64,000 bases of DNA from Bolinopsis microptera (lineage: Eukaryota; Ctenophora; Tentaculata; Lobata; Bolinopsidae): assembly GCF_026151205.1 (NCBI RefSeq), contig NC_087084.1, positions 4,517,538-4,581,537 on the forward strand. The letters run 5' to 3'. The notes beneath the pieces are model-generated. The model was given only the letters and a program-made list of their open reading frames with translations. It did no database searches and was not told the origin of the DNA. Position 1 is the stretch's first letter. Each line of letters begins with the position of its first letter. Below are positions 46,215 through 59,644 of the stretch, piece after piece. The translations under genes were made by a program, and so were the position numbers.

Positions 46215-49200
46215 AGGCATTAGTGCTCCTGCTCCCGCACAGAGAGACAGTGAAAGTGATCTTATATCTTGCTGTTTAATGCGTGGAGCGTCAGAGTGGA
46301 AACTGAAAGCGTCCACAGTATAAGTAAGGATATTTTGTTAATCATGTTTCAATAGGCACGTTTATGCTATGTGCACAATGTACAGATAATTTTCATCCCA
46401 AAGTTGGCTTCAACTATAAGGATTGAAATACTCTCATTATCGGCCCAGCAAGCTGTTTCGTTTAATGTTTCACCTGACCTAACAAGATATGAAAGATTAA
46501 CAGTATTAAAATACAAAGATGTAAAGCCAAGTTCTTAGTAACGTGAGAAGTATGACGTCACATGAGAGTAGACGTCACTAGAACATATTACATAAAATAC
46601 CTTAAACCTAGCTGTCACCCCAAACCAATCCACATGGTTCCTCATGAAGCCTTGTGCATTGTGCAAAGTCCACCGGTCGTTGGTACTGTGGTGCTTATAT
46701 TGTAGTGGTTACTACTACTATACTGGTAGTGTCATACTAGTTGTGATATAGACTAATTATACATTTCATAATTTTTCAAAGAAGGGAATTCGTGGTTTGG
46801 CTTTGTGTTTGTTATGATTTAAATGATAGTAAATTTGAACGTTCATCCTGTGTACTATGATAATTAACAGGGGACTGACGGATATAGTGAGCGGAGAACG
46901 GTAATCATTCAATCACAAAGTTTAATACCAAATCACATTCGTGAGTGAAGCACGTCGAATCTAAATCATCCTCGTTGGCTTATCTGAGTAAATCATTATC
47001 ATCAGGATCGCAGTGACGCTATTTATCGTTTTTGAATCATTTGTATTTTCCCCTGCTGCCATCCTTTTGGATGTTGGAAAAATAATTTATTCTACTATGT
47101 ACTTTTACACCTCGAAAGACAGTCACCAACAGATGTTGATCTACGCTAAGTGCTTACAATTACATAGAACCTGGATCCATGATGTGTTTTGAGGTCATGT
47201 GAAGGATGCTGATCTCACGCTTAACTCAAATGACGCTTAGGAAACCCGCGATTAGCAAACAGAACGCAAGTTGTCGGAGAACAATCTATAACAATACCAA
47301 TAACATTAGTCTGTTCTTGGGGAGGAAAAAGGTCTAAATTATTTGCTTCACATGCTAGTACTTGTGGTGTTACTTTTTTAGCAAGTTTAGGGAATGGTCC
47401 CAGTTGCCCGTGGATATTTTTGGCTGATTTCTAGCGGTACCCCAGTCCACTGGTGGGTAATTTACCTGGGTAACCACAGAGCTATGCAAGTGTTCATATA
47501 GAGATTAGGCGAATGACAGGCTGGAGCGCGGCCCATAAGTGGGTATTCGTTACGTAAACTATAATCCTGCAGAAGGAGGAAACCAAGGGTCAACATACAG
47601 ATCGTAGAACAATACAGTATAACCTCGCACTGTACAAAGTTACCTCGTTCACTCTTTGAAGAGTAGGTGCCTTATTCGAGGACAATCTCTCCTCTATCAT
47701 AGTAAGGAATATAGACCAGGGATTTTATACAGCCACTGTTCGAACGATTGCACAGTGTTCGCTATAATATAGGTGTCCAAACAAGGTTCATCTTAGTATA
47801 AATCAAGTGCAGACCGTTTTTGACCTTTTGAATAACCCAAACGCGTTTAGTCTGTACTAAGAGTTAAGTTTTCCCATACTACGATTTTAATATCGTTCCC
47901 ACCACCACGATCCTTAGCTGCATGGGATTCAGATTTCAGCACCAGTCTTAATTTCACATATGAGTTCCAATTCTGTCAGTGGACAAACTAATTTTGGTGT
48001 GCTTTAATTTTAGTTTTTAAAATATATGACTTAGATTTAATATTTTAAGTCGATTCAAAATTTTTGACTCTCCGTAACAGTTTCCAGATCCAATTAACCG
48101 GTCTCCTTCAAGGTTTGAATAAATTGGGTTCCCCCCCCCCCCCAATACTTTTAGTTCACATTTACACACTTTCTCGCATGACCACAAAGTCAACCGCTCT
48201 ATAAGGTTACCACCTTCTCTTGTGGTTGTTGGGTTAACCATTAGAGCGGGATATAAACAACTCATTTCATTTCAAATACTTTATTATGGTTGTATTACTA
48301 TTTTAATCTTAATTTAATGTCATTTGTATAATATATCCCCACAAACTTTTACTTTTATTGTTTCGGTTTTATCAGTGACAATATTAAGCCATTCTTAAAC
48401 CTGGTTATGTGTAACTATAAATTAAATAAATGTTAATTAATGAGAAAAGTAAATAATCGTTTACAAAAGATTTCCGTAGCTTTTATTAATAAGGGTTTAA
48501 ACTTGATAAGTGCAGCAGCCGAAGAAAATACATATAAACTGAAATTAACCAGAAAAATGTTTTCATGATCATTAAAAAAATGAAATTTATAACACTAAAA
48601 GATGATGTCTATTCTAAATATTTTATGTTCCTTTCTCGGTCTTCTTACATCATATGGAAGAAAACTGCAAGTAGGGGCGCCAAAAACAAACGCTAAGAGT
48701 TGACGCAGAATTGCATTTGTCGTGAGCAGTCGAAACCAGGTTTTGTCTTTCTTCGCTGCTTCAGAACACGACCACAAACCCTTGTTAGCCACCTGTAGGT
48801 TTATGCTATCCGCTGCACTCCTGGTCTGAAATATTGGGCGGTTTAATTTTTTCAAATAATTCAATATTTCTAGATTAATAACTTGATACTTAGTTATACC
48901 TAAAAAGTGCCAACTAGATAATAGCAAGGAATGGGATTGTAAAAATGAAACTTAAAGTTGATAAACTACTGTTAATTTACGTATGTAAATATGTAATATA
49001 CGTAAAGTAAGTGATAACTGATAAGTAAGTGATAAGCAAACAAGTTGATTATTTGTATTTGGTTTGAATCCTCATATTCCGTACTTTGTTGCATGCGATG
49101 GCAGTGGCTTTCTTCTCAGCGTGACAAATTGTCGCTGTTTGGATGCCACCATGCTTCTTTTACCCAAGCCTGTAGTGGTAACACTCGAAAACTTTTTTGC

Positions 49201-52083
49201 TTCAGCTGAAGATGATGGGGTCAGTATAAATATTAAGCGGGTGATACTCGTAAAAATTTGTTCCAAAGAGACCGTCGACAGTCCAACTCGGCGCGCGTCC
49301 ATGGTAAGGTTAAAACCCTACAGTAATGTTCAGCTTAAGCTAATCTGGATTCTGGGGTAGCACAGAAGAATGGGTAGCTATGGAGTTTTAATGGATTATT
49401 GCTGCAAGAACGTCAGGCTGTAAAGGGGTATAGCGCAATCCACCACGCAAATGGAGGTGGAGTTCGGGCAAACAGTGACACTATCGTCAATCGTTGGCGG
49501 TGAGGCAGATATGTGTGCCTGTGCAAGAGGTGGGGATGGATTTTTAACATTCGGTCCAGCATAAGACACTTAGATTCCATGACTTGATAATGATATTATA
49601 ATAGTATAATAAGAGAACACGCACGGAATAGCTTTACTGAGGATTACGTGTAGCGGAGCAGCCCTGTCATTCCCACCGCATCTTTATTCTTCATATGTTT
49701 AGAACATTATAGCCTAAGGTCCCCAGGTAAGGAATAAAACGAAAGGGAAGCGGGAATGGGGAACATTATTTAAGAGGCGCCAAATTATGTACCAATTAGC
49801 AAGCAATGATGGACCTGTTCGTTTTTGTTTTTTGTTCATTAAACGCCTCAACAAACAAATGTCAAAAGCAAAATTTGGATATGTATTTTATGTAACAAAG
49901 ATCATAATAGTTCAAAATTTTTGATTTATAATGTCTTTTTTATCTGTCTCCAGTGCAAATTCAGATTTACTGGAGCTGCTACTTTACGTTACATCCGTTT
50001 CTGCTTCGGCACGCATTGGGTTGGGGCACATGTCGCAGTACTGTCATCAGGGCATGGTCCACACCCGTACTCATGAGCACATCAGACCTTCCGTACTGCG
50101 ACCAAACGGGACTGAGGAATGATGGATTTTATATAGTTGTATTAAAGTTAGTAATATATGGCTGATAATTTTTTTTTAAATAAATTGCTGTTGTTGTTGT
50201 TAATAGTATGCTGAATGTAAAAACATGGAAGGAGTTGGTTCCATGTGGTTAGACACCCGTTTTGAAAGTTACAATTCAAAGTAGTCAAAATATTGTAAGT
50301 TCATTTTAACTAGACATGTAGATGTGACCCATTCATCAATGACCGAGTGTATCTATTAATTAAAAATATCAAATTATATTAAAAAAAGGAAAATGTCAAA
50401 CTATCACGATGTACATGCGACACCTCCGTCGACGCAGGCCTCCGGCAGTGACGCATCATCGCATTACACTTCATGACTTCCGCCGCTGTGGGTGTTTACT
50501 GTATAAGTTGTTTATTCTCAAATTTGTATTGTACTATTTAACCTTAAAATCTTCTAATCTTTATTTAAACGAAACTACAGTCTGTTCGAAATGCATAACA
50601 GAAGCATTTTGTATTCTCATACGGTGTCACACGGTTAACAGAAGAATTAGCCAAGCACCACGAGTTCTATTCTCTAAAAAATAAAACATTACTTACAGAC
50701 AGCTGAGAAGACTCCATCAGTATCACGAAACCTTCATTTTCTGCTTTGACGTAAGCTAAAGTGGGATAAGTTTATCTTATTATTGCTTTGTTTATTACGA
50801 TATATTAAACATATCAATATATATACAACATAACATATTGATAAATTAACATGTCAATTACAACTTCAACATATTGATAATTTTGACATATCAAAGTCAT
50901 TAAAAAACTGCCGCATGCAAACCGAAATGAATAACAGTAGTATACAAATAAATTTGTACTAGTTCCTAAACTTCAATCCCATAACAAAGCTTCATTGCAA
51001 AATTAAACAGTGTTTGATTAGGACTTATTACTCAGAAGACTGAATGGGACACACACCACTGAGGGGGCTGTATTCTAAAACCAAACTTTAACCCGAAGCC
51101 ATGCCTCGGCCTCTGCATATAAAATATTATGAATTATTATGCCATAATATAGTCCACCGTCGGTCGTATAGGTAACTCAATTATATGCGGAGCCAGTCCA
51201 CTTAATTTGACGTAATTTAAATCATGAGAAACAACGTTCTTTAACTTGACCAAGTTCAACGAATCAGACTATTCCGAAGAATTCCTTGGAGTCTAAAAGT
51301 TTAAGCAGCAGATTTTTTTGCAATTTATGCAATTTCAGCCTTTAATTATCGTAAACAGCGATGAAATCACGATTAGTATGCGACCGATGTTAATTTCTAA
51401 TTATTTAAATCCGGCAGCCCGTGTCCCGTTCAAGTGGCGTACCAATCCGCGTAGCCGACAAAGTTAAGGGTGGCTAGTATGATCGATAGACAAAGAGTGG
51501 AAGTGTGTAAGTATTTTTCTCTTTCATTATCTACTCTTACTTGTGTTATACTGAGCATTCTGTCTTCTCTGCATTGTGGAAAGCACAAAAACCTGACTCG
51601 ATGTTAAGATAGAGTAACTCTATATTGAGTTTACATTATATTCAATCAATCTGGTTTATTCGAGAACTATAAAGTCTGTTGAAAATCAGTGATTTAATGT
51701 ATAAGTCTCAAATTTTGGTCATAAGCGATAAAAATGAAGTTGCACTTATTCGATCAATGAAAATTTACCTATGAGGTAAACAAACTCACAAATAATCGTA
51801 ATCTACGTAAGGCACAACTAAATTATAAAGCAGTTGAGCTGGTAAATACCGAATCTAAAAATAAGCAAATCACTATAAAAAACATCTATCTTTGAGTTAG
51901 ACTGCTGAAAAAGCCTTTTTCGTAACCAAAATATAAGTATATCAATTTAAAAAAATTAAAACACTGCTTTGAGATTCTCAAAGGCAGTGTTAAGGGGTCC
52001 GTAAAAATCAGTTAAACACACTGCACCTATGCTATAAGAATGTATCGATGCACAACTGGGCCGCTACGAAGTACGAGCTGTGA
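46215..52083. repeat. Duplicated Ly6 unit C, indel-rich
   Basis: Colinear with B over its length and in diagnostic positions closest to D (gactgccgcatgc-type variant; ttaaaacactgcttt end). It carries one-base gains and losses about every 20-40 bp, equally in exons and spacers, and a 15-base poly-C (48130) absent elsewhere. This even pattern suggests uncorrected sequence. Confidence 0.85.
48643..50737 (-). pseudogene. Ly6-like gene, copy C (broken in every exon)
   Basis: All five exon equivalents are recognisable: 50737-50697 (41 bp, normally 43), 50485-50408 (78, normally 79), 50111-49971 (141, normally 137), about 49205-49085, about 48835-48643. Signal peptide start, VWSQYGG-like and TDKCN-like regions can be followed only by changing frame. 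Either a dead paralogue or a poor-quality duplicate of copy D. Confidence 0.75.
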
Positions 52084-52793
52084 ATTAAATGTTTTGTTAA
52101 TCATGTTTCAATAGGCACGTTATGCTATGAGTATGTGCACAATGTACAGTATTTTCATCCCCAAAGTTTGCTTCAACTAATAAGTGATGAAATACTCTCA
52201 TTATCGGCCAGCAAGCTGTTTCGTTTATGTTCACCTAACAAGATAGGAAAGATAAACAGTACTAAAATACAAAGATGTAAATCCAAGTTCTTAGTAACCG
52301 TGAGAGAGTATGATGTCACATGAAGGAGTATGACGTCACGTGAACATGAAATACTTCAAACATAGCTGTCACCCCAAACCAGATCACATGGTTCCTCATG
52401 AAGCCATGTGCATCGTGCAAAGTCCACCGGTCATTGGTACTGGTGGTGCTTATATTGGTAGTGGTACTATACTGGTAGTGCTTATAGTTGTGATATAGAC
52501 TTATTTATCTTTTCATAATTTTTTCAAAGAAAGGGAATTCATGGTTTGGCTTTGTGTTTGTTAGTGATTTAAATGATAGTACATTTGACGTTCATCCTGT
52601 GTACCTATTATAATTAACAGGGGACTGACGGATATTAGTGAGCAGGAGAACTGGTAATCATTCATTCACAATTCAGATACCAAATCAACATTCGTGAGTG
52701 AAGCGCGTCGATCTAATCATCCTCGTGGGCTTATTTGAATAATCACTGAATAATCATTATCGTCAGGATCGCAGTGACGCTACTTCGTTTTTG

Positions 52794-53220
52794 GGCACTA
52801 TCCGTCGCGGAGTCGAGTCCGCGGCGGAGCCGCCGGACTCCGAGCGGACTCCGAGCGGACTCCGGCGGAGCCGCCGGACTCCGAGCGGACTCCGGCGGTG
52901 CTCCGCCAAAATGTATTTACAGTGGACTCGAGTACATTTTGGCGGACTCCGAGCGGAGCCGAGCGGACTCCGAGCGGACTTTAAAGTCCGCCGCGGACTC
53001 CGAGCGGCTCCGCGGCGGCTCGGTGGAGTGTCCGCCGCGGACTAAGCCACTAGGCGGACTCAGGTCCGCCGCGGACTCCGGCGGAGTGCTTGGCGGACTC
53101 CGCCGGACCTCTCCGCCAGACTTGAATCCGGCGGAGTCCGGCGGAGCTTGGCGGAGTCCGCCAGCTCGGCGGACTCCGCTCGGAGTCCGCCAAGCACTCC
53201 GCCGGAGTCCGCGGCGGACT
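52794..53220. repeat. GC-rich self-complementary arm (ggactccgagcgg repeats)
   Basis: Dense repeats of ggcggactccgagcgga and its complement; frames on both strands are open by composition (Ser/Arg/Pro-rich, about 100-150 aa) and are not genes. Confidence 0.9.
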
Positions 53221-53252
53221 CCGAGGTAATAATACATATATTATTACCTCGG
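53221..53252. repeat. 32-bp near-perfect palindrome
   Basis: ccgaggtaataata ... tattattacctcgg: closes the GC-rich arm at its inner edge. Confidence 0.9.
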
Positions 53253-53274
53253 AGCGGTAATCGGAACCCCTGGG

Positions 53275-53505
53275 TTCAAGGAGGAATTTCATGTCAAAAA
53301 GAAAGTAGAGAAATGGGTAAAGGATATAAAGAAACTTTTTACTTTTGCTGCCGATGAGCCACAGGCAGCGTTAGCTGCATACACTAAAGGAGTAAATTGC
53401 AGATGGCAATACCTTCAAAGAACTGTTCCCAACATAGCAGAACTATTCAGACCACTAGAGAGTGTTTTAAGACACAAACTGATACCAGCACTCGTGGGCA
53501 GATAA
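53275..53505 (+). pseudogene. Retroelement reverse-transcriptase-associated fragment
   Basis: A plus frame from FKEEFHVKKKVEKWVKDIKK to a stop at 53505. The middle (EPQAALAAYTKGVNCRWQYL) and end (RPLESVLRHKLIPALVGR) match the QPQAAYAAxxHGxxxKWxY...PLE...IP(A/T)LTGR block common in invertebrate retroelement polyproteins. About 76 codons, both ends lost. Confidence 0.6.
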
Positions 53506-55150
53506 GTATAATGAATAAATTGTGTAGAAATTAATAAATGTGACTGTGAGTGTGACATTGTGACATGTACATTTGCATTTGCAATTTGGGTACGTGGGCC
53601 GGCTCGATCCACGTGCGCGGCGCCCCCGCGCCCATTATGCTTACATCTCCAATTTCAATTGCAGTGTGGTGCTGGCGTGGCGCGGCGGGTCGGGTACTCA
53701 TGTACTTGATTATTGAGAGTACCCCATCTTATGAACGATAGATGAACTAACAATATATTTTGAAGTTTTTTTTTGAAGTATATTATATGTATTGATTATT
53801 CTGTGGCAAATAAAATTCTCTTTTTCTTAAATTCTCTTTTTCTTAATTCTTGTTCATTGAAATATTACCGCCAGCGAGGAGCCGCAGCTGCGACTGCAAG
53901 CCGTGTTACCCACTTCCCTGTACTGTATTGTGATCAGCATGAGTTTAATCAAAGTAATGTGTATCACTCGCTTCACTCGATCCGAAATTAAAGTATATAA
54001 TCCTACAACGCTAAGCTAGTAATAGAGTTTTATGAAAGCACTCTGGCCAAGTCAGTGGATTCTTTTTACCTAATTTTACCTCATCCCATTAAGGAACGCG
54101 CGCTGGGTAAGAAGAAACCTAGCCAGAGTGGAAGTCGGCGCCCTCATTAAATTTTTGGAGAAAATCGCTCGCCAAAATTTGTTGGACCAGGACGATGTCC
54201 TAGCCTGGCAGCTCATTGCGCGGCGCGTCGCAACAAGCTTCGTTGTTCGTCGACGTGCGACGAGCAACGAGAAAAATTGTGTGGCGCGTCGAGTGGCACA
54301 TCTTAACGGGGGATACGCGTATAAATTTCGATCGCTGACGTACAGCGAGCAGCACAGCTGCGAATGGCGTTTACCTGAGGACCCCAGGCTATTATGTTCA
54401 TTAACATAGCCTGGTGAGACTGAACCCTCTAATACGCGCAGGTCTCTCGGACGGGCGCGTTTTTGCGCGTGGAATGCTGAGCGCGCAAAATATATGTTTT
54501 GTAATGATAATCGCATATCGGTAGACCTTTTAAAAGCAGTATGTGACAGAGTGGCAACAAGCCGACAAGCGACATGTTGTAAGTTACTAGTGCGGTAGCG
54601 TTGTGATACTTTAAGAAGTTTCTCATTTGTTTTGGTCAATTTGCAATTGCAATCCCGAACTTTGACGGATCAAAGGTTTCATGATGGTATAACTAGTATT
54701 ACTATTACTGAATTGTTAATGATCACACGACAACTCGCCTAGCATTCCACACCAAAAACGCGACCAATGTCATTCCACCATATTATATATCAATCGTGTT
54801 AAAGAACACAAAAGCCGGAGGTCTAAAGGTTACTACAATCAAGTGGAAAAAGGTGGTAGACATATCACAGAATTTATGTCAACTTTCATATTTTAATCAT
54901 TTTATTACATAATTTAAAGATCATATTCTAATAATTTCATTACATAATTTAAAGAGAACGGTTAATAATGGAGTCATTCGTAAACTATTGACAAATAGCT
55001 ATTCACGAGAGTGCTCAGTTCACAGTTGTCAGTGCTATAGCCAGTACCATTACCAAATACACAAATCACTCAGAATATTTTCAGCTTTAACTTACCCGGG
55101 GACCCCGGGCTTTGTGTTCTCAGACACAGTAGTTATATTAATATTAGATT
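53506..55150. other. Interior of the 6.3-kb insertion, ordinary sequence
   Basis: Includes a GC-rich patch near 53590-53690 and MITE-like fragments at 54366-54415 (tttacctgaggaccccaggc ... catagcctggtga) and 55090-55116. The 187-aa minus frame at 54076-54639 spans one fragment and is arginine-rich without motifs. No gene seen. Confidence 0.4.
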
Positions 55151-58100
55151 TGGGGGGGGGGGGTCAACCTAAAGTTGGAAAAATTCAAACCCAAACAAAT
55201 TTATTAAAAAATTGGTATTGTTAAAATTATTTTAAATTAAAATTTTTTTAAATTTTTTTAAACTTTTTTGGTTTGGCCTAAAAATTGTGCAAAAAAACGG
55301 GAAGGGGAAAAACAAGGATTTCTTAAAGTTTGTTTACCCGATTAAATTGTTTTTCCGTGATCCCCAAACCCCCTTGCCTACCCAAGGGAAATTAAAAATT
55401 TTAATGGGTTACTAGATAGTAAAAAATAATGCGAGCCCCTTCGAAAATTTTTCTCGGGGCCCGTCTCACTATGGGAAATTTTATTGTGGTTTGTCGCCCT
55501 GAAAGATGAAGTTTTTTTTAATTTTCCGGGGACAAAATTTTAAGGGGCAGCTTCCCTGAAAAACGGGAAAACCCGGGGAAATTTGAAATTTTAAAACACC
55601 GAAAATAGCCGGAACCATTTTAAAAAATTGGGGTGAGCAAATTTTAACTAATTATTTTTTAGAGTTTGATTTTGGGTTAGTTGACTTGGGATAAACCCCC
55701 TTTTCCTTTTCCAAAGGCTTCGTCTTAAAAGTAAAAGTTAAAAGTTTACGTGTTCCGGATCCCAAAAACAAGATTTTGCTTTTCAAATCATTTTACCCTA
55801 GTTTAAAAAAACTTGTCCACCAAACTGTACAAATAAAAAAAAATTTTTGATTGGCGGGAGGGGGAATTGGGTTTAAAGAACAAAAATTATAAAAATTTAT
55901 GCCCCAACCAGGGGTGATCTTTAAAATATCATAAAAAGAAGGGCAAAAGGGGTGCCCCCCCCCCAAAAAGGCGATCTAAATGTATGGATTTTGGCCCTAG
56001 GAAATTTTGAAAAAATCCCCCCAAAACGGGGCCCCCCGTTTCACCCGTAAATTCCCCCCAATCTCAAATTTAATGAACTTTAAATAGCCGGGGGGGGGCC
56101 CCCTCAGGTAAAAAAAAAGCCCCTGATAAACGGGAAACAAAGAACCCTTTTTTCCACGGGGGGTTGTTTGTTGCCCCAAAAAAAAGTCCCTAACGACTAA
56201 AAGGTTTTGATAAAAAAATAAGTTTTTGGCTCCCATTGTGGGAAATTATTTTAAACCACTGCAGTAACCGGTGTTTTTTTTTAAAGGGGGGGGCCCAAGA
56301 AAATTAGACAAAAAACACAGGGTTTTAAAAGGGGAATTAAAGAGGTTTTAAAGAGGAATTAAAGGGAATTAAAAGAGGAAATTAAAAGGGGAAATTTCCC
56401 CCGGCATTTAAGATAAAAATTTAAAAGGGGAGAACAAAAAACAAACTCGTCTTGGTTTTCTTTAAATTGGGAAAGGGGGTTATTTTTAAAATTTTGAAAA
56501 TTTTCCAAACCCCAAATTAGTGGGGTTCCCTTTTACTCTGAAAAAGAAAAACAAAATTTATAAAATTTGAAAATTGTTGGGGGGTTTGATTTTTTGGGGT
56601 TAAAATTTGGGGAAAAAAAAAAGTTTTCTGTTTTTTTAAACCCGCACAGTTATTTCAGAAAAAAAATTTAAAACTTTTGGGTTTTGATCCACACTACGGA
56701 AATGTGGGGTCGACACAAAAAAATTATGCCGTCCCCCCAAAGCATTTCACAAAAAAGGGGGTATGTATAATATGTTACCCCCGTTTTTCCAATTTCCCGG
56801 GGGGACAAATTTTTCTATTCTTGCAAAAAATTTTTTTTAAAAAAAACAAAAATATTTTACAAACCTCTAGGTTAAGGACAAAGTGCCTAATATAGAGAAC
56901 GGAACCCCCTGATTTCCATCCAATGAAATCTATTAAAAAGTAAAAAAAATTGGGAAATTAAATTTTTTATCTTAACCCTCACAAAAAATTGTACGGGTTG
57001 AATATCGACCTTTAAAGGGTTTTTTTTTTCTCGACCCAAATTTCAAAATTTTTGGGAACCAAAACTGTAAAGGGAAAAAAAGGGTTTTTTTGGCGGGCAG
57101 AAATAATTATAGTACACCCAAAGGGAGTTTTCTTTCAAACACGGCCTTTTTGGGGAAAAAAGGGACCCAAAAAAGTGGGCCGGGCCCGGAAACAGGAAAG
57201 GTCCAAAAGGAATTAAAAATTTAAAACCCCAAAAAGCCGGTTTGGGGGTCCAAAAATTCCCTTTTTTTCCCTTCAGTCCCCGGCCCTTTTGTTTTTGGTT
57301 TTTAAGTAACCCAAAAATTAGCGGAAATTTAAACTTTCAAAAGCATAAAGGGTTTTAAAAAGGGAAAAATCTTAGTTCCTGAAAACCCCTGATTGAAAAA
57401 AACCTAAACCATCCCCCCTCAGAGGGGTTTGTAAAGACGGGGACAATGTTATTTTGAAAAATTAAAGGGTTAAGTAACATCTTTCCCCAGGGTTTTTAAA
57501 AACCGGGGGTTAAATGTCGGGCAGTAAAAATTTTAAACAGGTGTGACAAATGGCCGTTTTTAAAAAAATTTTGTTGTTCCGAGAAAGGGGAAAAGGTAAA
57601 ATTAAAAAAATTTTTTTAAAACACGGGAACCCCAACAAAAAACAGGGAAGGGGGGTTTCCGATGTAAAGGGGGCGGGGGTTTGTAAAGGGGTGAAAGAGG
57701 AACTTCATTTGGGGTTCTGGGGTCAAATTTTCTTTTAAAAAATTTTACCCTTATTGGGGGGCCCCCGGAGCTATTGTTCTTTACTTTTCCCAAGGGGGAA
57801 GGTTTGCGTGCCGTGGTCTTTTGGGCCCTTGGGTTTTTTGTTTCGGGGAAATGCGGGTTTTAAAGGGCGCCCATAAATTTTCCCAATTTGGGGCGCACTG
57901 TTTTTTTTTTGGGCGAGGGAAAGGCCCGTAAATAAATCAGCCCGAATTTAAAATTTGGGGAAGGCCCCAGGCGGGGAGGGGGCCCAAAGGTTAAATTTGG
58001 CTTTCAGTGTGGTTTCTTCCAAAGGGGCACTTTTTGGGGTTTTACCTAGAAAACCCCGGGGTCTTTTCCCGCCCCCGGTTGGTCCCCGCGTTTTTCCTCC

Positions 58101-58735
58101 CAAGCGGGGGGGGGCCTTATTTTGGAAGCAACATATCCCCACCAGCCAATTTTTCAACATCGGGAAACAGGTTCCGGGTTTTACCGGGCGTTGGCGGGGT
58201 TCTCCTAAAAATTTTGGGTCCGTAAATTTTAAATCCAGATTTTGGTTTTACATTTGCCTTTTGTAAAAAATTTTTTTGGAAATTTTTTTTTTCGGTGGGG
58301 GGTGTTCCCAAGGGCCCCTCAGGCTTTTTCCTTACTTCTTTTAACGGGGGAATGGGGGGTCAAAGAGCGTAGGGGGGTTTGGTGGCGTGCCCTGTGATGG
58401 TCGGAAATTTTTGGGGGGCTTTGCAAAAAAAAAACCGTTTCCCCCATATGGGGAATATCCCCAAAAATTTTTTTGGTTTCACGCCCCCGTCAATCCCCTT
58501 TTTATTTCGCTGCGGACGGTTTGGTGGGGGTTTTGGGTCAACTTTTTATACTTTTTAGGGTCAAAGTTTGGATGAGTTTTTACCTATTAAATTTGTGAGG
58601 GTAAGGGTTTAAAAGGGGGTTTTACAATAGCGACCTTTTTTTGCCCACAATATTGAAAAAATGCAAAGTTTTTGGGCCGTGAAAAATTTAGCCGAGGGGT
58701 CGGAAAAAAAGGGGGAAAGGGTGGGAAAGGGGTTT
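55151..58735. other. Low-quality or collapsed sequence block
   Basis: Runs of three to ten identical bases dominate (gggg, tttt, aaaa, cccc), with almost no unique words, unlike any neighbour. Frames open here are artefacts. The block begins at an eleven-G run and merges into the noisy right arm. Confidence 0.7.
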
Positions 58736-59570
58736 GGTGGACTCTTTTGGGGGTTTCCGGCCCCCCGGATCCAAACCCGGGGGGGTCCGCCGGGGTGGCG
58801 GACTCCGCCAAAGCTCCCCCGGGAAACCTCCGCCGGGATTCAATTTGGCGGGCGGAGGGCCCGGCGGGGGGTCCCCCAAAGCCCCCGCCGGGGGTCCGCG
58901 GGGTTTGGTCCCCCTTTGGGCTTGTCCGCGGGGCCCCCCCACCGAGCCGCCGCGGAGCCGCCGGGTCCGCGGCGGATTTAAAAAGTCGTGGGAGCCCGTC
59001 GGCCCCTCCCCCCGGGGGTCCCCCAAAATGCCCGGGTCCCCTGAAAAAATTAATTTGGCGGGCACCCCCGGGAGGGGTCGTGGGGAGCCCGCGCGCTCCG
59101 GCCGCGGACCTCGACTCCGCGACGGGATAGTTGCCGTTTTTGTATCATTTGTATTTTCCCTGCTGCCGTCCTTTTGGATGTTGGATAACTACTATGGTAC
59201 TTTACACTCGTAAGACGTAACCAACAAGATGTTGATCTACGCTAAGTGCTTACAATTACACTAGAACCATAGTCCATGAGGGACGAGGGTGTATGAGGTC
59301 ACGTGAATGCTGATCATTAAATCATTTACGCTTAACTCACAATGACGCTTAGGAAACCCGCGATTAGCATAAAGATCGCAAGTTGTCGGAGAACAATCTA
59401 GAACAATACCAATAGCATTAGTCTACTCTGTGGGAGGGATAAGGGTCTATATTTTGCTTCACATGCTAGTCCTTTTTGGTGGTTACTTTTTTAGCAAGTT
59501 TAGGGAATGGTCCTGTTGCCGTGGATATTTTTGGCTGATTATCTAGCGGTACCTGTCCACTGGTGGGTAT

Positions 59571-59644
59571 TTACCTGGGGACCTCAGGCTATCATGTTTA
59601 TAATAGAGATTAGGCGGAATGACAGGCAGAGCGCGGCCCAGTAA
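59571..59644. mobile_element. 74-bp MITE, unit D copy
   Basis: Same element and gtgggtat duplication as 27957-28030. Confidence 0.88.

Larger units (their letters stand above)
52794..59134. mobile_element. 6.3-kb insertion with long GC-rich inverted ends and 8-bp target duplication
   Basis: Flanked by cgtttttg at 52786-52793 and 59135-59142; units B (27533) and C (47026) show the empty site. Ends read ggcactatccgtcgcggag and, in reverse complement, gcaactatcccgtcgcggag. Arms of about 400 bp made of gcggactccgagcgg motifs pair with each other (52794-53220 with 58740-59134). The interior holds a reverse-transcriptase fragment, spacer and a low-quality block. No transposase found. Confidence 0.82.

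Noticed and set aside
52774-53292. Arg/Ser/Pro-rich frames of up to 151 aa on both strands
   Set aside because: Overlapping open frames in GC-rich self-complementary repeats of a transposable element arm.
54076-54639. 187-aa minus-strand frame
   Set aside because: Longest frame outside repeats, but arginine-rich with no motif, overlapping a MITE fragment and a plus-strand frame of similar quality.
55997-59213. Several 60-160-aa frames on both strands
   Set aside because: They lie in homopolymer-dominated, probably erroneous sequence and in the noisy GC-rich arm.
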